Assembly: GCF_025836975.1 (NCBI RefSeq)
Contig: NZ_CP107548.1
Location: forward strand, 3,410,001-3,474,000
Reading direction: 5' to 3'
DNA length: 64,000 bases
Source of the DNA: Pollutimonas sp. M17
GTDB taxonomy: Bacteria > Pseudomonadota > Gammaproteobacteria > Burkholderiales > Burkholderiaceae_B
Shown here: piece after piece, positions 54,769 to 64,000 of the stretch
How the letters are laid out: the number at the start of each line of letters is the position of its first letter
Numbering within the stretch: the stretch's first letter is position 1
Program-made: the position numbers and the translations under genes
Notes under the pieces: model-generated
Told to the model about the DNA's origin: nothing
Database searches by the model: none
What the model saw: the letters and a program-made list of their open reading frames with translations, nothing else

Positions 54769-55259
54769 AAAAAGTACTTATCGGCATCGTTGTCGTGCTG
54801 GCCCTTGCCGGGGCCGGCATCTGGCAATTCTCGGGCTCGGCCAAAACAGCGCCCGACGTCACCTTCACCTCGCTGACCGGCCAGAAGATCGCCATGCACG
54901 ATCTGCGCGGCAAGGTTGTGCTGGTCAAGTTCTGGGCCACCAGCTGCGTCACCTGCATTGCGCAAATGCCGGACACCATCCAGAACTACAACGATCTTTC
55001 GCCCAAGGGCTTCGAGACCATAGCCGTGGCCATGCAGTACGATCCGGCCAACTACGTCAAGAATTACGCCGACACGCGCAAGCTGCCGTTTACGGTGGCC
55101 ATCGATGCGCAGGGCGAAATCGCCAAGGCCTTCGGCGACGTGCAGCTTACGCCCACCGCCTTCCTCATCGACAAGGAGGGCCACATCGTCAAGCGCTATC
55201 TGGGCAACTACGACAAGGCCTCCTTCCTAAGCACAGTCAACAAGGCACTGGCCAGCTAA
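54765..55259 (+). CDS. TlpA/ResA-like membrane-anchored thioredoxin-fold protein
   Basis: A 164-residue protein with an N-terminal signal anchor (VLIGIVVVLALAGAGIW) and a periplasmic thioredoxin fold of the AhpC/TSA-TlpA branch. VLVKFWATSCVTCIAQMPD contains the CxxC pair (C-V-T-C). FTSLTGQKIAMHDLRGK precedes it and LTPTAFLIDKEGHIV contains the cis-Pro. A role in periplasmic disulfide reduction is inferred. It follows dolP with a 4-base overlap and argB starts 3 bases after its stop. Confidence 0.85.
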   Translation: MKKVLIGIVVVLALAGAGIWQFSGSAKTAPDVTFTSLTGQKIAMHDLRGKVVLVKFWATSCVTCIAQMPDTIQNYNDLSPKGFETIAVAMQYDPANYVKNYADTRKLPFTVAIDAQGEIAKAFGDVQLTPTAFLIDKEGHIVKRYLGNYDKASFLSTVNKALAS

Positions 55260-56162
<903 letters not shown>

Positions 56163-56166
56163 GGTC

Positions 56167-56928
56167 ATGCGACCCTTGCGTAGCGCCGTTGCCCAGCACC
56201 GCGCGCGCCATCCCTTCGGCCGGCCCCATGGTGCCGAGCAGGTATGGCTGTTCGACCTGGACAACACGCTGCATGACTGTTCCAAAGGCATCTTCCAGGC
56301 CATAGACGGCGCCATGGCCAGCGCGGTCGCCACGACGCTGGCGCTGGATGCCGCCACGGCCGACGCACTGCGCACCCAATACTGGAAGCGCTACGGCGCG
56401 ACCGTGATCGGCATGGTGCGCCATCACGGCGTCGACGCCAACGCCTTCCTCAAGCTTAGCCACGACTTCCAGGTGGCGCCCCTGGTCCACTGCGAAACGG
56501 GCCTGGCGCACAAGCTGAAGCTGCTCAAGGGGCGCAAGATCCTGCTGACCAACGCGCCGCTGAACTATGCCCGCGAAGTTCTCAAGACCCTGGGCATACT
56601 GCACCATTTCGAATGCGTCTGGGCCATCGATCACATGAGGCTGCAAGGCACCTTGCGGCCCAAGCCTTCGGTTGCGCTGATGCGGCAGATCGTTGCCCGC
56701 CTGGGCGTGTCGCCCGGCCGCATCGTCCTGGTCGAAGACACGCTGCGCAATCTGAAGGGCGCGCGTCAGGCAGGCATGCGCACCGTCCATGTATTCCATC
56801 CGGACACGCCATTTTCATCCCGGCACAGCGGGCGCAGTCTGTACGTGGACGTGAAGGTCAGGTCGATAGGCCGTCTTCTTGCGGGAAGCCACGGCCTGCG
56901 CAGACCAGGCAAGCCGGGTCGCGCTTGA
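56167..56928 (+). CDS. HAD-family pyrimidine 5'-nucleotidase-like hydrolase
   Basis: A 253-residue HAD hydrolase of the SDT1/pyrimidine 5'-nucleotidase subfamily. WLFDLDNTLHDCS supplies the nucleophile Asp and acid/base Asp, ILLTNAPLNYAREVLKTLGI the second motif, RPKPSVALMRQI the Lys motif and RIVLVEDTLRNLKGARQAG the final acidic motif. A helical cap lies between motifs 1 and 2. It follows argB by 4 bases. Its last 71 bases overlap the convergent moeB/thiF gene. Confidence 0.88.
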   Translation: MRPLRSAVAQHRARHPFGRPHGAEQVWLFDLDNTLHDCSKGIFQAIDGAMASAVATTLALDAATADALRTQYWKRYGATVIGMVRHHGVDANAFLKLSHDFQVAPLVHCETGLAHKLKLLKGRKILLTNAPLNYAREVLKTLGILHHFECVWAIDHMRLQGTLRPKPSVALMRQIVARLGVSPGRIVLVEDTLRNLKGARQAGMRTVHVFHPDTPFSSRHSGRSLYVDVKVRSIGRLLAGSHGLRRPGKPGRA

Positions 56929-57637
56929 ATCGTATGGTTTGCCATTGCATGGATAGCGCATCCAGGCAAAGCATGCGTCCCACCATGGATTCGCCCATGC
57001 CCGCCAGCAGCTTGATCGCCTCGGCGGCCTGCATGCTGCCCACCATGCCGACCAAAGGGCCCAGCACCCCCGTGGTCGCGCAGCGCAATTCCTCGACATC
57101 GTCGGCCTCGGGAAACAGGCAGTGGTAGCACGGCGCATCGCCCCGGCGCAGGTCGAAGACGCTGACCTGTCCGGCAAACCGGATCGCGGCGCCCGACACC
57201 AGGGGCTTGCCATGCAGCACGCACGCGCGGTTGACGGCATGCCGGGTCTGGAAATTGTCGCAGCAGTCCAGCACCAGATCGGCCTGGCGGACCTGCTGGT
57301 CCAGCGCCTGGCCGGTCAGCCGGGCAACCAGGGCATCGACGCGGATATCGGGATTCAATTGCAGCAGCGCCTGCTTGCCTGATTCGGCCTTCGCCTGGCC
57401 AATGCGATCGTTCGTATGGAGTATTTGACGCTGCAGATTGCTCAGCTCGACCTCGTCGTCGTCGGCCAGCACGAGATGGCCCACACCCGCCGATGCCAGG
57501 TAATAGGCGGCGGGCGAACCCAGGCCGCCGGCGCCCACGATCAGCACCCGGGCGGCCAGCAAGCGCTCCTGCCCTTCTATGCCGAATTCGTCCAGCAGAA
57601 TATGCCGGGCATACCGGAGCAGCTGCTGATCATTCAT
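56858..57637 (-). CDS. moeB: E1-like adenylyltransferase MoeB/ThiF
   Basis: A 259-residue E1-like enzyme that adenylates the C-terminal Gly-Gly of MoaD or ThiS. RYARHILLDEFGIEGQERLL, VLIVGAGGLGSPAAYYLASA (nucleotide loop), DEVELSNLQRQILHT, DCCDNFQTRHAVN, two CxxC zinc pairs (PCYHCLFP, ACLVCAGRG) and the catalytic-loop Cys region ELRCATTGVLGPLVGMVGSM are present. Which carrier it serves is undecided; thiG lies 46 kb away. Its start overlaps the ctpA stop by 4 bases. Confidence 0.92.
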   Translation of the reverse strand: MNDQQLLRYARHILLDEFGIEGQERLLAARVLIVGAGGLGSPAAYYLASAGVGHLVLADDDEVELSNLQRQILHTNDRIGQAKAESGKQALLQLNPDIRVDALVARLTGQALDQQVRQADLVLDCCDNFQTRHAVNRACVLHGKPLVSGAAIRFAGQVSVFDLRRGDAPCYHCLFPEADDVEELRCATTGVLGPLVGMVGSMQAAEAIKLLAGMGESMVGRMLCLDALSMQWQTIRFKRDPACLVCAGRGFPQEDGLST

Positions 57638-59190
57638 TGCGAGAGCGGCACCACCCCGCTGGGCGTGATCCGATACCGCTCCGTTTTGGGCTCAGCGGGA
57701 ATCACTGGAGTTTTTTTTTCCGTTGCGGGCGATTTGCCGGCTCCGGATTTGCCCTTGTCCGCCTCGGCCGGCTTGCCTGGCTTGGCTTGCGCCGCGGGCT
57801 TGTCAGCCTTGGCCACGGCCAGGCCGGGATCGTTCTTCTTGACGCTGCGCCCCTCGAGGAAATTGATGGCCTGCTGCAGCTGGTAGTCGTCGGCGCCGCC
57901 GAACTCGAACATCTTGGGCTCGGTCTTGTCGTCGTCGGCTTCGGGCTTGCTGGTTTCCTCTTCGGCCACATTGCCGTTGAGCAAATGCCTTTGCAGGTCG
58001 ACTTCGCGCGGGAGGCGGAAGAGGTTGCCCTGGGCGGTATCGTCGACGGTGATGTCGGGGTCGACGCCGGTTACCTGGATGGACCGGCCCGCCGGCGTGA
58101 AGTAGCGCGCCGTCGTCAGCTTGATGCCGGTGTCTTCGCTAAGCGGCAGGACGCTTTGCACCGAGCCCTTGCCGAAGGTGCGATTGCCGATGATCTTGGC
58201 GCGCTTGTGATCCTGCAGCGCGCCGGCCACGATCTCGGATGCCGATGCCGAGCCCACATTGACCAGCACCACCATGGGCACCGACTTGGCCCAGTCGGAC
58301 ACGCTGGGACCGGCCGGCGTGCCGCCGCCGTCCAGGTAATTGCGCATGTACTCGACCGGCTTGGCGTAGTACTCGCGGTTGGACGAAGGAATGCGCCCCT
58401 TGGTCGATACGACCAGCACGTCGGGCTTGAGGAATGCGGACGACACGCCGATGGCGCTGTCCAGGAGGCCGCCCGGGTCGTTGCGCAGGTCGAGCACCAG
58501 CGCCTTGGGCGCCGACTTGGCGCTGAGCGCGGTCAATTGCTTGGCCAGGTCTTCGACCGTGCGTTCCTGGAACTGGGCAATGCGCACATAGGCGATGTTG
58601 TTGTCCAGCATTTTGCTGCGCACGCTGCGCACCTTGATCAGGTCGCGCACGATATGGATGACCAGGGGCTTTTCCTTGTCTTGCCGTTTTATGGTCAGCA
58701 CGATGGGCGTCTTGGGCTCGCCGCGCATCAGCTTGATGGCTTCGCTTAATGTCATGCCCTTGGTGGGCTTGCCGTCGATATGCGTAATGATGTCGCCCGC
58801 CAGGATGCCGGCCCGCGCCGCCGGCGTGTCCTCGATGGGCGAGATGACCTTGGGCATGCCGTCTTCGCTGCCGATCTCGATGCCCAGGCCTCCGAAGCCG
58901 CCCTGGGTGATGGCTTCCATTTCCTTGAACGCCTCGGCGTCGAGGTAGGTGGAGTGCGGATCCAGGTCGCTGAACATGCCCTTGATGGCATCGCCGATAA
59001 GCTTGTTATCGGTAACGGGCTCTACGTAGCTGCTTTTGATGGCGGCAAATACATTGGCGAACTGCTGCAGCTCTTTAAGAGGCAGGGGATCGCCCCGCTG
59101 GGCGGCCGCCGTTATGCCCAGGCTGATCAATACACCGCCGAGCGCTCCCGCGACCACCAAACCAAAACTGCCAAACCTGCGAGTGCTCAT
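57634..59190 (-). CDS. ctpA: carboxy-terminal processing protease (S41 family, CtpA)
   Basis: A 518-residue periplasmic serine protease: N-terminal signal anchor (GLVVAGALGGVLISLGIT), an S41 N-terminal helical domain (SSYVEPVTDNKLIGDAIKGM), PDZ domain (GGLGIEIGSEDGMPKVISPI ... GDIITHIDGKPTKGM), and the catalytic domain with LVLDLRNDPGGLLDSA, Ser in VNVGSASASEIVAGAL and Lys in GNRTFGKGSVQ. The tail beyond about 430 is charged and Lys/Pro/Ala-rich. The ATG at 59190 precedes the signal; an in-frame upstream Met (59229) is less likely. It lies between moeB and envC on the same strand, the common S41-EnvC arrangement. Confidence 0.95.
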   Translation of the reverse strand: MSTRRFGSFGLVVAGALGGVLISLGITAAAQRGDPLPLKELQQFANVFAAIKSSYVEPVTDNKLIGDAIKGMFSDLDPHSTYLDAEAFKEMEAITQGGFGGLGIEIGSEDGMPKVISPIEDTPAARAGILAGDIITHIDGKPTKGMTLSEAIKLMRGEPKTPIVLTIKRQDKEKPLVIHIVRDLIKVRSVRSKMLDNNIAYVRIAQFQERTVEDLAKQLTALSAKSAPKALVLDLRNDPGGLLDSAIGVSSAFLKPDVLVVSTKGRIPSSNREYYAKPVEYMRNYLDGGGTPAGPSVSDWAKSVPMVVLVNVGSASASEIVAGALQDHKRAKIIGNRTFGKGSVQSVLPLSEDTGIKLTTARYFTPAGRSIQVTGVDPDITVDDTAQGNLFRLPREVDLQRHLLNGNVAEEETSKPEADDDKTEPKMFEFGGADDYQLQQAINFLEGRSVKKNDPGLAVAKADKPAAQAKPGKPAEADKGKSGAGKSPATEKKTPVIPAEPKTERYRITPSGVVPLSQ

Positions 59191-59254
59191 GCACGTTCCC
59201 GAAGTAATTTCAAAAAAAGACGCGCCCACCGGCGTCAGGTAAATAGTAACGAAA

Positions 59255-60706
59255 TTACCGCCTTAACCAAAGCAGAGGATTCACGGGGGTACCCTGATGT
59301 CTGATTTCAAAGTATAGACCCGGTTCGACCTGCCCGCCCGTTGCGCCCACCGTGGCGATCGTATCGCCGGCATCGACGATGTCGCCGACGCGCTTTTGCA
59401 GGCTCTGGTTGTAAGCATACACGCTCAGGTACTTGGCGCCATGATCTATGATCATGATATTGCCGAAGCCGCTCAGCCAATTGGCGTACACGACACGGCC
59501 GGGACCAATGGCCCGCACCGCCGCCCCTTCGGGCGAACGCAGCACAATGCCCCGCCACAGGCCGCCTTCGGGCCGCTCGGCGCCGAACTTGCCCTGCACC
59601 TGGCCCTGCACGGGCCAGGGCGCGCCCTTGGCCAGACCCTTGAAGCCGCCCGCGGGCGCAAGGCGCGGCGCGCCGGTCTTTCCTTCCACCGTGCCCCGCA
59701 CCTCGGCCTCCCGGCCGGCTTCAGGCGGCGCCGGCGGACGCGCGGCGGCCTCTTCGGCCGCGCGGGCCCGCGCCCGCGCCTGCTCCACCTGGATGCGCGC
59801 TTTCTCCGCTTCCAGCTGGTCGCGCTGCCGCTGCGCCTGCTCTTGCGCCTGGCGAGCCGCCTGCTCGGCCTTGCGGGCCTGGGCGCGTTCGCGCTCCAGC
59901 GCCAAGCGGGCCTGCTCCGCCTTGCGCGCGGCCTCGGCGCGGCGCTTCTCCTCGGCGATCCTGGCCTCTTCGGCCTGCCGGGCAATGGCTTTTTCCAGCC
60001 CTGAAATCAGCCCGCCCAGGCGCTGGTCGTTGCGTGCCAGGCGCTCGGCCTGGCCGCGCTGCTCCTTAAGCTCGGCCTCGACGCGATCCAGGACTTCGCG
60101 GCGCTGCTCTTTCTGCTTTTCCAGCTCCGCCTTCTGTTCGGCCGCTTCCCGGGCCAATTGCGCCAGCTCCTTCCTGCCGGCTTCCGTTCGGGCCTGCAGG
60201 GCGGCCAGCTTATCGATGGCGCCGCGCACCGCCTTGACCGCTCCGGCCTGTTCCTGGGTGATATAGCCTAAGTAGCGCAGGTCCCGCCCGACGATCTGGG
60301 GGCTGTCGCCCGAAAGCAGGGCCGTCCAGGGCGACAGCCCGCCGGCATACTGGGCGCGCAATTGATCGCCCAGTTCGGCCTGACGCCGGGCCAGCACCTG
60401 TTTCTGCTTCGCGGTTTGCGCATCGATGCGCTCGAGCTCCTGTTCCGCCTGCTTCTGTTCCGAGGCCAGTTCGGCCAGACGGCGGCTGGCCGACGAAATG
60501 GCCGACTCGGATGCCTTCAGGTCGTGCGCGGCATCGCGCCGCGACGACTCGCGGCTGTCGATCTCTTTCTGCAGGCTTTCTATCTGTGCGCGCAGCTCGG
60601 CCCGCTCCTGCTGGGCCCGGGCCTGTTTCTGCGCCAGCGTGGGCTCGGCCCCGCAGGCCAGGCCGGCCCATAGGGCCAGCACCAGGATAACGGGCCCGCG
60701 ATGCAT
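59255..60706 (-). CDS. envC: EnvC-like murein-hydrolase activator (degenerate LytM domain)
   Basis: A 483-residue periplasmic protein: signal peptide (cleavage near GLACG), very long coiled coil (about 25-250, with QQERAELRAQIESLQKEI and ELEKQKEQRREVLDRVEAEL), an Ala/Arg/Glu-rich linker and a C-terminal LytM/M23 domain. The metal ligands expected in an active M23 peptidase are lacking: LWRGIVL where HxGxD is usual, SVYAYNQ for YAHL, and GLYFEIRH for HLHFE. This is the state of EnvC-type activators, which switch on amidases at the septum. The start is the ATG at 60706, two bases after the gpmA stop; the frame stays open further upstream only because it runs antisense-free through gpmA. Confidence 0.9.
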   Translation of the reverse strand: MHRGPVILVLALWAGLACGAEPTLAQKQARAQQERAELRAQIESLQKEIDSRESSRRDAAHDLKASESAISSASRRLAELASEQKQAEQELERIDAQTAKQKQVLARRQAELGDQLRAQYAGGLSPWTALLSGDSPQIVGRDLRYLGYITQEQAGAVKAVRGAIDKLAALQARTEAGRKELAQLAREAAEQKAELEKQKEQRREVLDRVEAELKEQRGQAERLARNDQRLGGLISGLEKAIARQAEEARIAEEKRRAEAARKAEQARLALERERAQARKAEQAARQAQEQAQRQRDQLEAEKARIQVEQARARARAAEEAAARPPAPPEAGREAEVRGTVEGKTGAPRLAPAGGFKGLAKGAPWPVQGQVQGKFGAERPEGGLWRGIVLRSPEGAAVRAIGPGRVVYANWLSGFGNIMIIDHGAKYLSVYAYNQSLQKRVGDIVDAGDTIATVGATGGQVEPGLYFEIRHQGTPVNPLLWLRR

Positions 60707-60708
60707 GC

Positions 60709-61458
60709 CTATTTCCTTGCCTTGCCCTGATTCGCGACGGCGGCCATGGCCGCCTCGATCTCGGCCGGATCGCCAAGATAGTAATGACGCAGCGGACGCA
60801 GATCGTCGTCCAGCTCGTAGACCAGCGGCTGCCCGGTGGGAATGTTCAGGTGGACGATGTCGTCGTCCGAAATACCGTCCAGGTGCTTGATGAGGGCGCG
60901 CAGACTGTTGCCGTGGGCCGCAATCAGCACGCGCCGCCCCGCGCGCATGGCCGGCGCGATGGACTCGTTCCAGAAAGGCAGCACGCGGGCCACCGTGTCT
61001 TTCAGGCATTCGGTGGCGGGCAGCTTGTCGGCGGCGATCTTGGCATAGCGGCGGTCGAAGCGCGGATGGCGGGGATCGTCCGCGTCGAGCGGATTGGGCG
61101 CGATCGCGTAGGCGCGGCGCCAGATGAGCACCTGTTCCTCGCCGTACTTTTTGGCGGTCTCGGCCTTGTTCAGGCCTTGCAGCGCCCCGTAGTGGCGCTC
61201 GTTCAGCCGCCAGCTTAGGCCTGTCGGCGTGTACATGGCATCCATGGCGTCCAGCGCGATCCACAAGGTGCGTATGGCCCGCGTGAGCAGGGACGAATAG
61301 GCCAGGTCGAACTCGTACCCCTGTTGTTTCAACAGCTCTCCGGCCTTCCGGGCCTGTTCGCGGCCGGTGTCGGTCAGATCCACGTCGGTCCACCCGGTGA
61401 AGCGGTTCTCCAGGTTCCACTGGCTCTCGCCGTGGCGCATCAAAACAAGTTTATGCAT
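60709..61458 (-). CDS. gpmA: 2,3-bisphosphoglycerate-dependent phosphoglycerate mutase
   Basis: Interconverts 2- and 3-phosphoglycerate in glycolysis. The 249-residue protein has the phospho-His motif [55 protein letters not shown], the second catalytic His in [20 protein letters not shown] and the C-terminal [12 protein letters not shown]. Length and motifs are standard for the dPGM class. It diverges from the rhodanese gene and leads the leftward gpmA-envC-ctpA-moeB run. Confidence 0.97.
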   Translation of the reverse strand: MHKLVLMRHGESQWNLENRFTGWTDVDLTDTGREQARKAGELLKQQGYEFDLAYSSLLTRAIRTLWIALDAMDAMYTPTGLSWRLNERHYGALQGLNKAETAKKYGEEQVLIWRRAYAIAPNPLDADDPRHPRFDRRYAKIAADKLPATECLKDTVARVLPFWNESIAPAMRAGRRVLIAAHGNSLRALIKHLDGISDDDIVHLNIPTGQPLVYELDDDLRPLRHYYLGDPAEIEAAMAAVANQGKARK

Positions 61459-61477
61459 GATAACTATCGCCTAAAAG

Positions 61478-61503
61478 TTGAAAATCGCGGACCATTTTAT
61501 AAT
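61478..61503 (+). promoter_or_regulatory. possible promoter for the rhodanese-grxC-secB-gpsA genes
   Basis: A perfect TATAAT at 61498-61503 lies 45 bases before the preferred GTG start. TTGAAA at 61478-61483 is the nearest -35-like sequence but the 14-base spacer is short. Confidence 0.4.
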
Positions 61504-61547
61504 CCCCTGCATGTGCCCTGCTTCCCAGGGTGTTTTCGGGATACATC

Positions 61548-61958
61548 GTGGACTTTTTTCTTGACCAGAACAACCTTATATTCATATTCGTCGCCATTGC
61601 CTCGGGCGTCATGCTGGCGCTGCCCAACCTGCTGAAAGGCGGCGCCAAGACGGTGGGCGTACAGCAAGCGGTACAACTGGCCAATCAGAACCAGGGGATT
61701 TTCCTGGATATCCGCAGCCACGATTCGTTCAAGGCCGGCAGCATACCCCAGGCACGCAATCTGCCGGAAGCCGATCTGCAAGCCAAGCTGGGCACGCTGC
61801 CCAAAGACAAGCCCATCATCGTCGTCTGCGACCAGGGCCGCGATTCAGCCCGTATTGCCGGTTCGCTGCGCAAAAAGGGCTATGAGCAGGCGGTCAGCCT
61901 GGAAGGCGGGCTGCGCGGCTGGCTCCAGGGCGGATTGCCGCTGTCCAAAAAGAACTGA
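61548..61958 (+). CDS. membrane-anchored rhodanese-like protein
   Basis: A protein of 136 residues from GTG at 61548 (142 from GTG at 61530). It has one N-terminal membrane helix (NLIFIFVAIASGVMLALPNL) and a rhodanese domain: IFLDIRSHDSFKAGSIPQAR, the active-site Cys in IVVCDQGRDSARIAGSLRKK and SLEGGLRGWLQGGLPL. It is equivalent to YibN, found in the same position before grxC-secB-gpsA in E. coli. The 61548 start has GGGA at a good distance; the upstream GTG is possible. Confidence 0.85.
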   Translation: MDFFLDQNNLIFIFVAIASGVMLALPNLLKGGAKTVGVQQAVQLANQNQGIFLDIRSHDSFKAGSIPQARNLPEADLQAKLGTLPKDKPIIVVCDQGRDSARIAGSLRKKGYEQAVSLEGGLRGWLQGGLPLSKKN

Positions 61959-61988
61959 CTCCCACGACCTTACCGGCAAAGGAAAACC

Positions 61989-62252
61989 ATGGCAACCGTA
62001 ACGATGTACTGCACCGCCGTCTGCCCCTATTGCGTCCGCGCCGAAATGCTGCTCAAGCAGCGCGGCGTCGCTCATATCGAGAAAATACGCATAGACCTGG
62101 ACCCCGCCCAGCGCGCCGTCATGATGGAACGCACGGGCCGGCGCACCGTTCCTCAAATCTATATTGGCGACACCCATGTGGGCGGCTACGACGACCTGGC
62201 GGCGCTGGACCGCGCCGATGGCCTGATGCCGCTGCTTGGCGCGCAAGCTTGA
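61989..62252 (+). CDS. grxC: glutaredoxin 3
   Basis: An 87-residue glutaredoxin with the dithiol site CTAVCPYCVRAEMLL (CPYC), RRTVPQIYIGDTHVGGYDDL (cis-Pro and the GSH-binding GG-Y-D). Reduces protein disulfides with glutathione. Lies between the rhodanese gene and secB, the conserved order. Confidence 0.95.
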   Translation: MATVTMYCTAVCPYCVRAEMLLKQRGVAHIEKIRIDLDPAQRAVMMERTGRRTVPQIYIGDTHVGGYDDLAALDRADGLMPLLGAQA

Positions 62253-62291
62253 GCCGCCCTTTACCCTTACCACCATTTATTAGGAAACCAA

Positions 62292-62810
62292 ATGTCCGAA
62301 CAGAATCAGAACAACCAGGAAAGCCAGGGCAGCCAGGATCCCAGTTTCAGCCTGCAGCGCACCTATATCAAGGACCTGTCGCTGGAAATGCCCAATGCCC
62401 CCCAGATCTTCCTTGAACAGGAAGGTCCCACCGTCGAGGTTTCCATCAACGTCGGCGGCCAGCGCCTGGCTGAAACCGTCTATGAGGCGACCGTGACCGC
62501 CACAGTCACCACCCGCATCCAGGACAAAGTGCTTTATCTGGTCGAAGCCACCCAGGCGGGCATTTTCGAGGCGGCCAACATTCCGGATGAACAGCTCGAT
62601 CCGCTCATCGGCATCGTCTGCCCCACCATGCTGTATCCCTACCTGCGCGCCAACGTCGCCGACGCCATCAACCGCACGTCGCTGCCCGCGCTGCACCTGG
62701 CCGAGGTCAATTTCCAGGGCCTGTACGAGCAGCGGCTGGCCCAGATGGCCGAGGAACAGGGCAAGGAAGACTCCGGCCTGATCCTGCCTCCCGGCGCCAC
62801 GCGCCAATAA
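62292..62810 (+). CDS. secB: protein-export chaperone SecB
   Basis: A 172-residue homotetrameric chaperone keeping preproteins unfolded for Sec[21 protein letters not shown] and [20 protein letters not shown], then [20 protein letters not shown] and [20 protein letters not shown] are its diagnostic segments. The N-terminus is a polar Gln/Asn-rich tail. It precedes gpsA by 6 bases. Confidence 0.97.
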   Translation: MSEQNQNNQESQGSQDPSFSLQRTYIKDLSLEMPNAPQIFLEQEGPTVEVSINVGGQRLAETVYEATVTATVTTRIQDKVLYLVEATQAGIFEAANIPDEQLDPLIGIVCPTMLYPYLRANVADAINRTSLPALHLAEVNFQGLYEQRLAQMAEEQGKEDSGLILPPGATRQ

Positions 62811-62816
62811 CCGTTC

Positions 62817-63878
62817 ATGGCCGCCCTGCCTGCGCGCGCCCCTGTCGCGGTACTGGGCGCGGGAAGCTGGGGAACCGCGCTGGCCGCACTGGCCAGCGCG
62901 CAGTCCGACACCCTGCTTTGGGCGCGCAAGCCCGAGCTGGCGCGCGCGATCGAACGGGATCGCGTCAATACGCCCTATCTTCCTGGCATCCCGCTGCCGG
63001 CGGCCCTGCAAGTCACCGACAGCCTGCAGGACGCGCTGGAGCATGTCTGCCCGGCCCAGGGCGCAGCGGGGCTCATCATCATGGGCGTACCCGTAGCCGG
63101 CCTGGCGGCTTTGTGCGCCGCGCTTGCCGACCTGCTGGCCGGCAAGCCCTGCGACGGGTTGAGCATCGTCTGGACCTGCAAGGGTTTTCTACCCGACAGC
63201 GGGCAGCTGCCTCATGAAATAGCCCAGGCGGCATTTGCATCCCTGCCCGGCGTGGGCCTGGGTGTGCTGTCGGGGCCGTCGTTTGCCCACGAGGTCGCCC
63301 AGGGGCTGCCCGTGGCGCTTACGATCGCCACCACCCAGGCCGGCACCGCCCAGGCGACGGTATCGGCTCTGCATGGCGCCAACGCCCGCATCTACAGCAG
63401 CCGCGACGTGATCGGCGTCGAGGTGGGCGGCGCGCTCAAGAACGTCATGGCCATCGCCTGCGGCATATCAGACGGCCTGGGCCTGGGCACCAATGCACGT
63501 GCCGCCCTGATCACCCGGGGCCTGGCCGAAATGCAAAGGCTGGGACTGGCCATGGGCGGCGTGGCGGAAACCTTCTCGGGACTGACCGGGCTGGGCGACC
63601 TGGTGCTGACGGCGACCGGCGCGCTTTCGCGCAATCGCCAGGTCGGCCTGGCCATCGCGCAGGGCCAGACGCTGGGCGCGATTCTTGCGGGCGGCATGAC
63701 GGCCGAGGGCGTGCGCTGCGCCCGCGCCGCCCTGGAGCTGGGCGCAAAACACCATGTCGATCTGCCCATCACGGAAGCCGTCTGCCGCGTACTGTTCGAC
63801 GGCATGGCGCCGCAGGCCGCCGTGTCCGACCTGCTGACCCGCGATGCCAAGCCCGAATCGCCGTCGGCGCCGCGCTGA
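62817..63878 (+). CDS. gpsA: NAD(P)-dependent glycerol-3-phosphate dehydrogenase
   Basis: Makes sn-glycerol 3-phosphate for phospholipids. The 353-residue protein starts with the Rossmann motif [17 protein letters not shown], then [20 protein letters not shown], the catalytic Lys in [40 protein letters not shown] and [20 protein letters not shown]. All are standard. It ends the rhodanese-grxC-secB-gpsA run. Confidence 0.96.
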   Translation: MAALPARAPVAVLGAGSWGTALAALASAQSDTLLWARKPELARAIERDRVNTPYLPGIPLPAALQVTDSLQDALEHVCPAQGAAGLIIMGVPVAGLAALCAALADLLAGKPCDGLSIVWTCKGFLPDSGQLPHEIAQAAFASLPGVGLGVLSGPSFAHEVAQGLPVALTIATTQAGTAQATVSALHGANARIYSSRDVIGVEVGGALKNVMAIACGISDGLGLGTNARAALITRGLAEMQRLGLAMGGVAETFSGLTGLGDLVLTATGALSRNRQVGLAIAQGQTLGAILAGGMTAEGVRCARAALELGAKHHVDLPITEAVCRVLFDGMAPQAAVSDLLTRDAKPESPSAPR

Positions 63879-63908
63879 ATTCTTCACTTCTTTCTGCAAG
63901 GAATCACC

Positions 63909-64000
63909 ATGTCCCGATACTCCACCCTAAGCCGCCGGCTGCGCCGGCCCGTGCTCGGCCTGGCGAGCGCCTGCGCGCTGGCCCTGGCGCCGCTGGCGCA
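63909..64000 (+). CDS. secreted or periplasmic protein, N-terminus only
   Basis: Thirty codons are visible before the window ends. They encode an export signal: basic RRLRRP followed by the hydrophobic VLGLASACALALAPLA. AAGGAATC lies just upstream of the ATG. The mature protein is outside the window, so identity is unknown. Confidence 0.6.
   Translation, partial: MSRYSTLSRRLRRPVLGLASACALALAPLA

Noticed and set aside
60707-61420. N-terminal extension of envC through gpmA
   Set aside because: It is a different reading frame of gpmA; the EnvC signal peptide starts at 60706.

Overview
The window is a high-GC chromosomal segment of a betaproteobacterium. It most resembles the Alcaligenaceae (Bordetella / Achromobacter / Pusillimonas type). 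The reasons are gene content and order: separate RfaE2 and phosphoheptose isomerase, a Bordetella-like pcm-tolC pair, the kdsD-kdsC-lptCAB-hpf-ptsN-hprK-rapZ run, the gpmA / rhodanese-grxC-secB-gpsA block and the large DUF3683-type FAD/Fe-S oxidoreductase. Genes are densely packed, often with ATGA or TAATG overlaps. I see no rRNA, tRNA, CRISPR, prophage or insertion sequence. Assignments rest on recognised motifs and family resemblance; no database search was run.

Layout. 1-7.2 kb: an MmyB-like regulator (partial) and metH leftward, diverging from a cobalamin riboswitch that leads btuB-btuF. 7.3-10.7 kb: a three-gene envelope operon (COG3014-type lipoprotein, LpoB-like protein, CsgG-like protein). 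10.8-14.6 kb: thiG-thiD, then a PCMT-family methyltransferase coupled to a TolC-family exporter. 14.6-20.3 kb, leftward: rfaE2, a ferritin-like diiron protein, ubiB-ubiJ, a Tim44-like membrane protein and ubiE. 20.6-24.9 kb: phoB-phoR, a VOC protein and pxpB-pxpC.

25.0-34.7 kb is the most unusual stretch. It holds all three parts of a partner-switching module: a STAS antagonist, an RsbW-like HATPase and a Cache-HAMP-PP2C phosphatase. They are interleaved with transport genes: an NCS2 permease carrying an apparently degenerate HATPase domain, an MFS transporter fused to two periplasmic sensor-like regions, and a solute-binding protein that overlaps the phosphatase gene. An alanine racemase lies among them. 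No sigma factor is present, so transport may be part of what the switch controls or senses; this is inference.

34.7-38.4 kb: a GCS2-family ligase, ilvA and a DedA/YqaA-like membrane protein. 38.4-39.5 kb: a 1.1 kb gene-free region with a 39-bp tandem repeat and two inverted copies of a 220-bp nested palindrome. The paired arms differ between copies but pair within each copy, which suggests a conserved fold. 39.5-44 kb: the large FAD/Fe-S oxidoreductase and apt. 44.2-51 kb: Kdo synthesis, LPS transport (lptCAB), hpf, the PTS-Ntr genes (ptsN, hprK), rapZ and rlpA. 51.9-56.9 kb: rsmI, yraN, a phosphoheptose isomerase/DiaA, dolP, a TlpA-like protein, argB and a HAD nucleotidase. 56.9-64 kb: moeB/thiF, ctpA, envC and gpmA leftward, then rhodanese, grxC, secB, gpsA and the start of a secreted protein.
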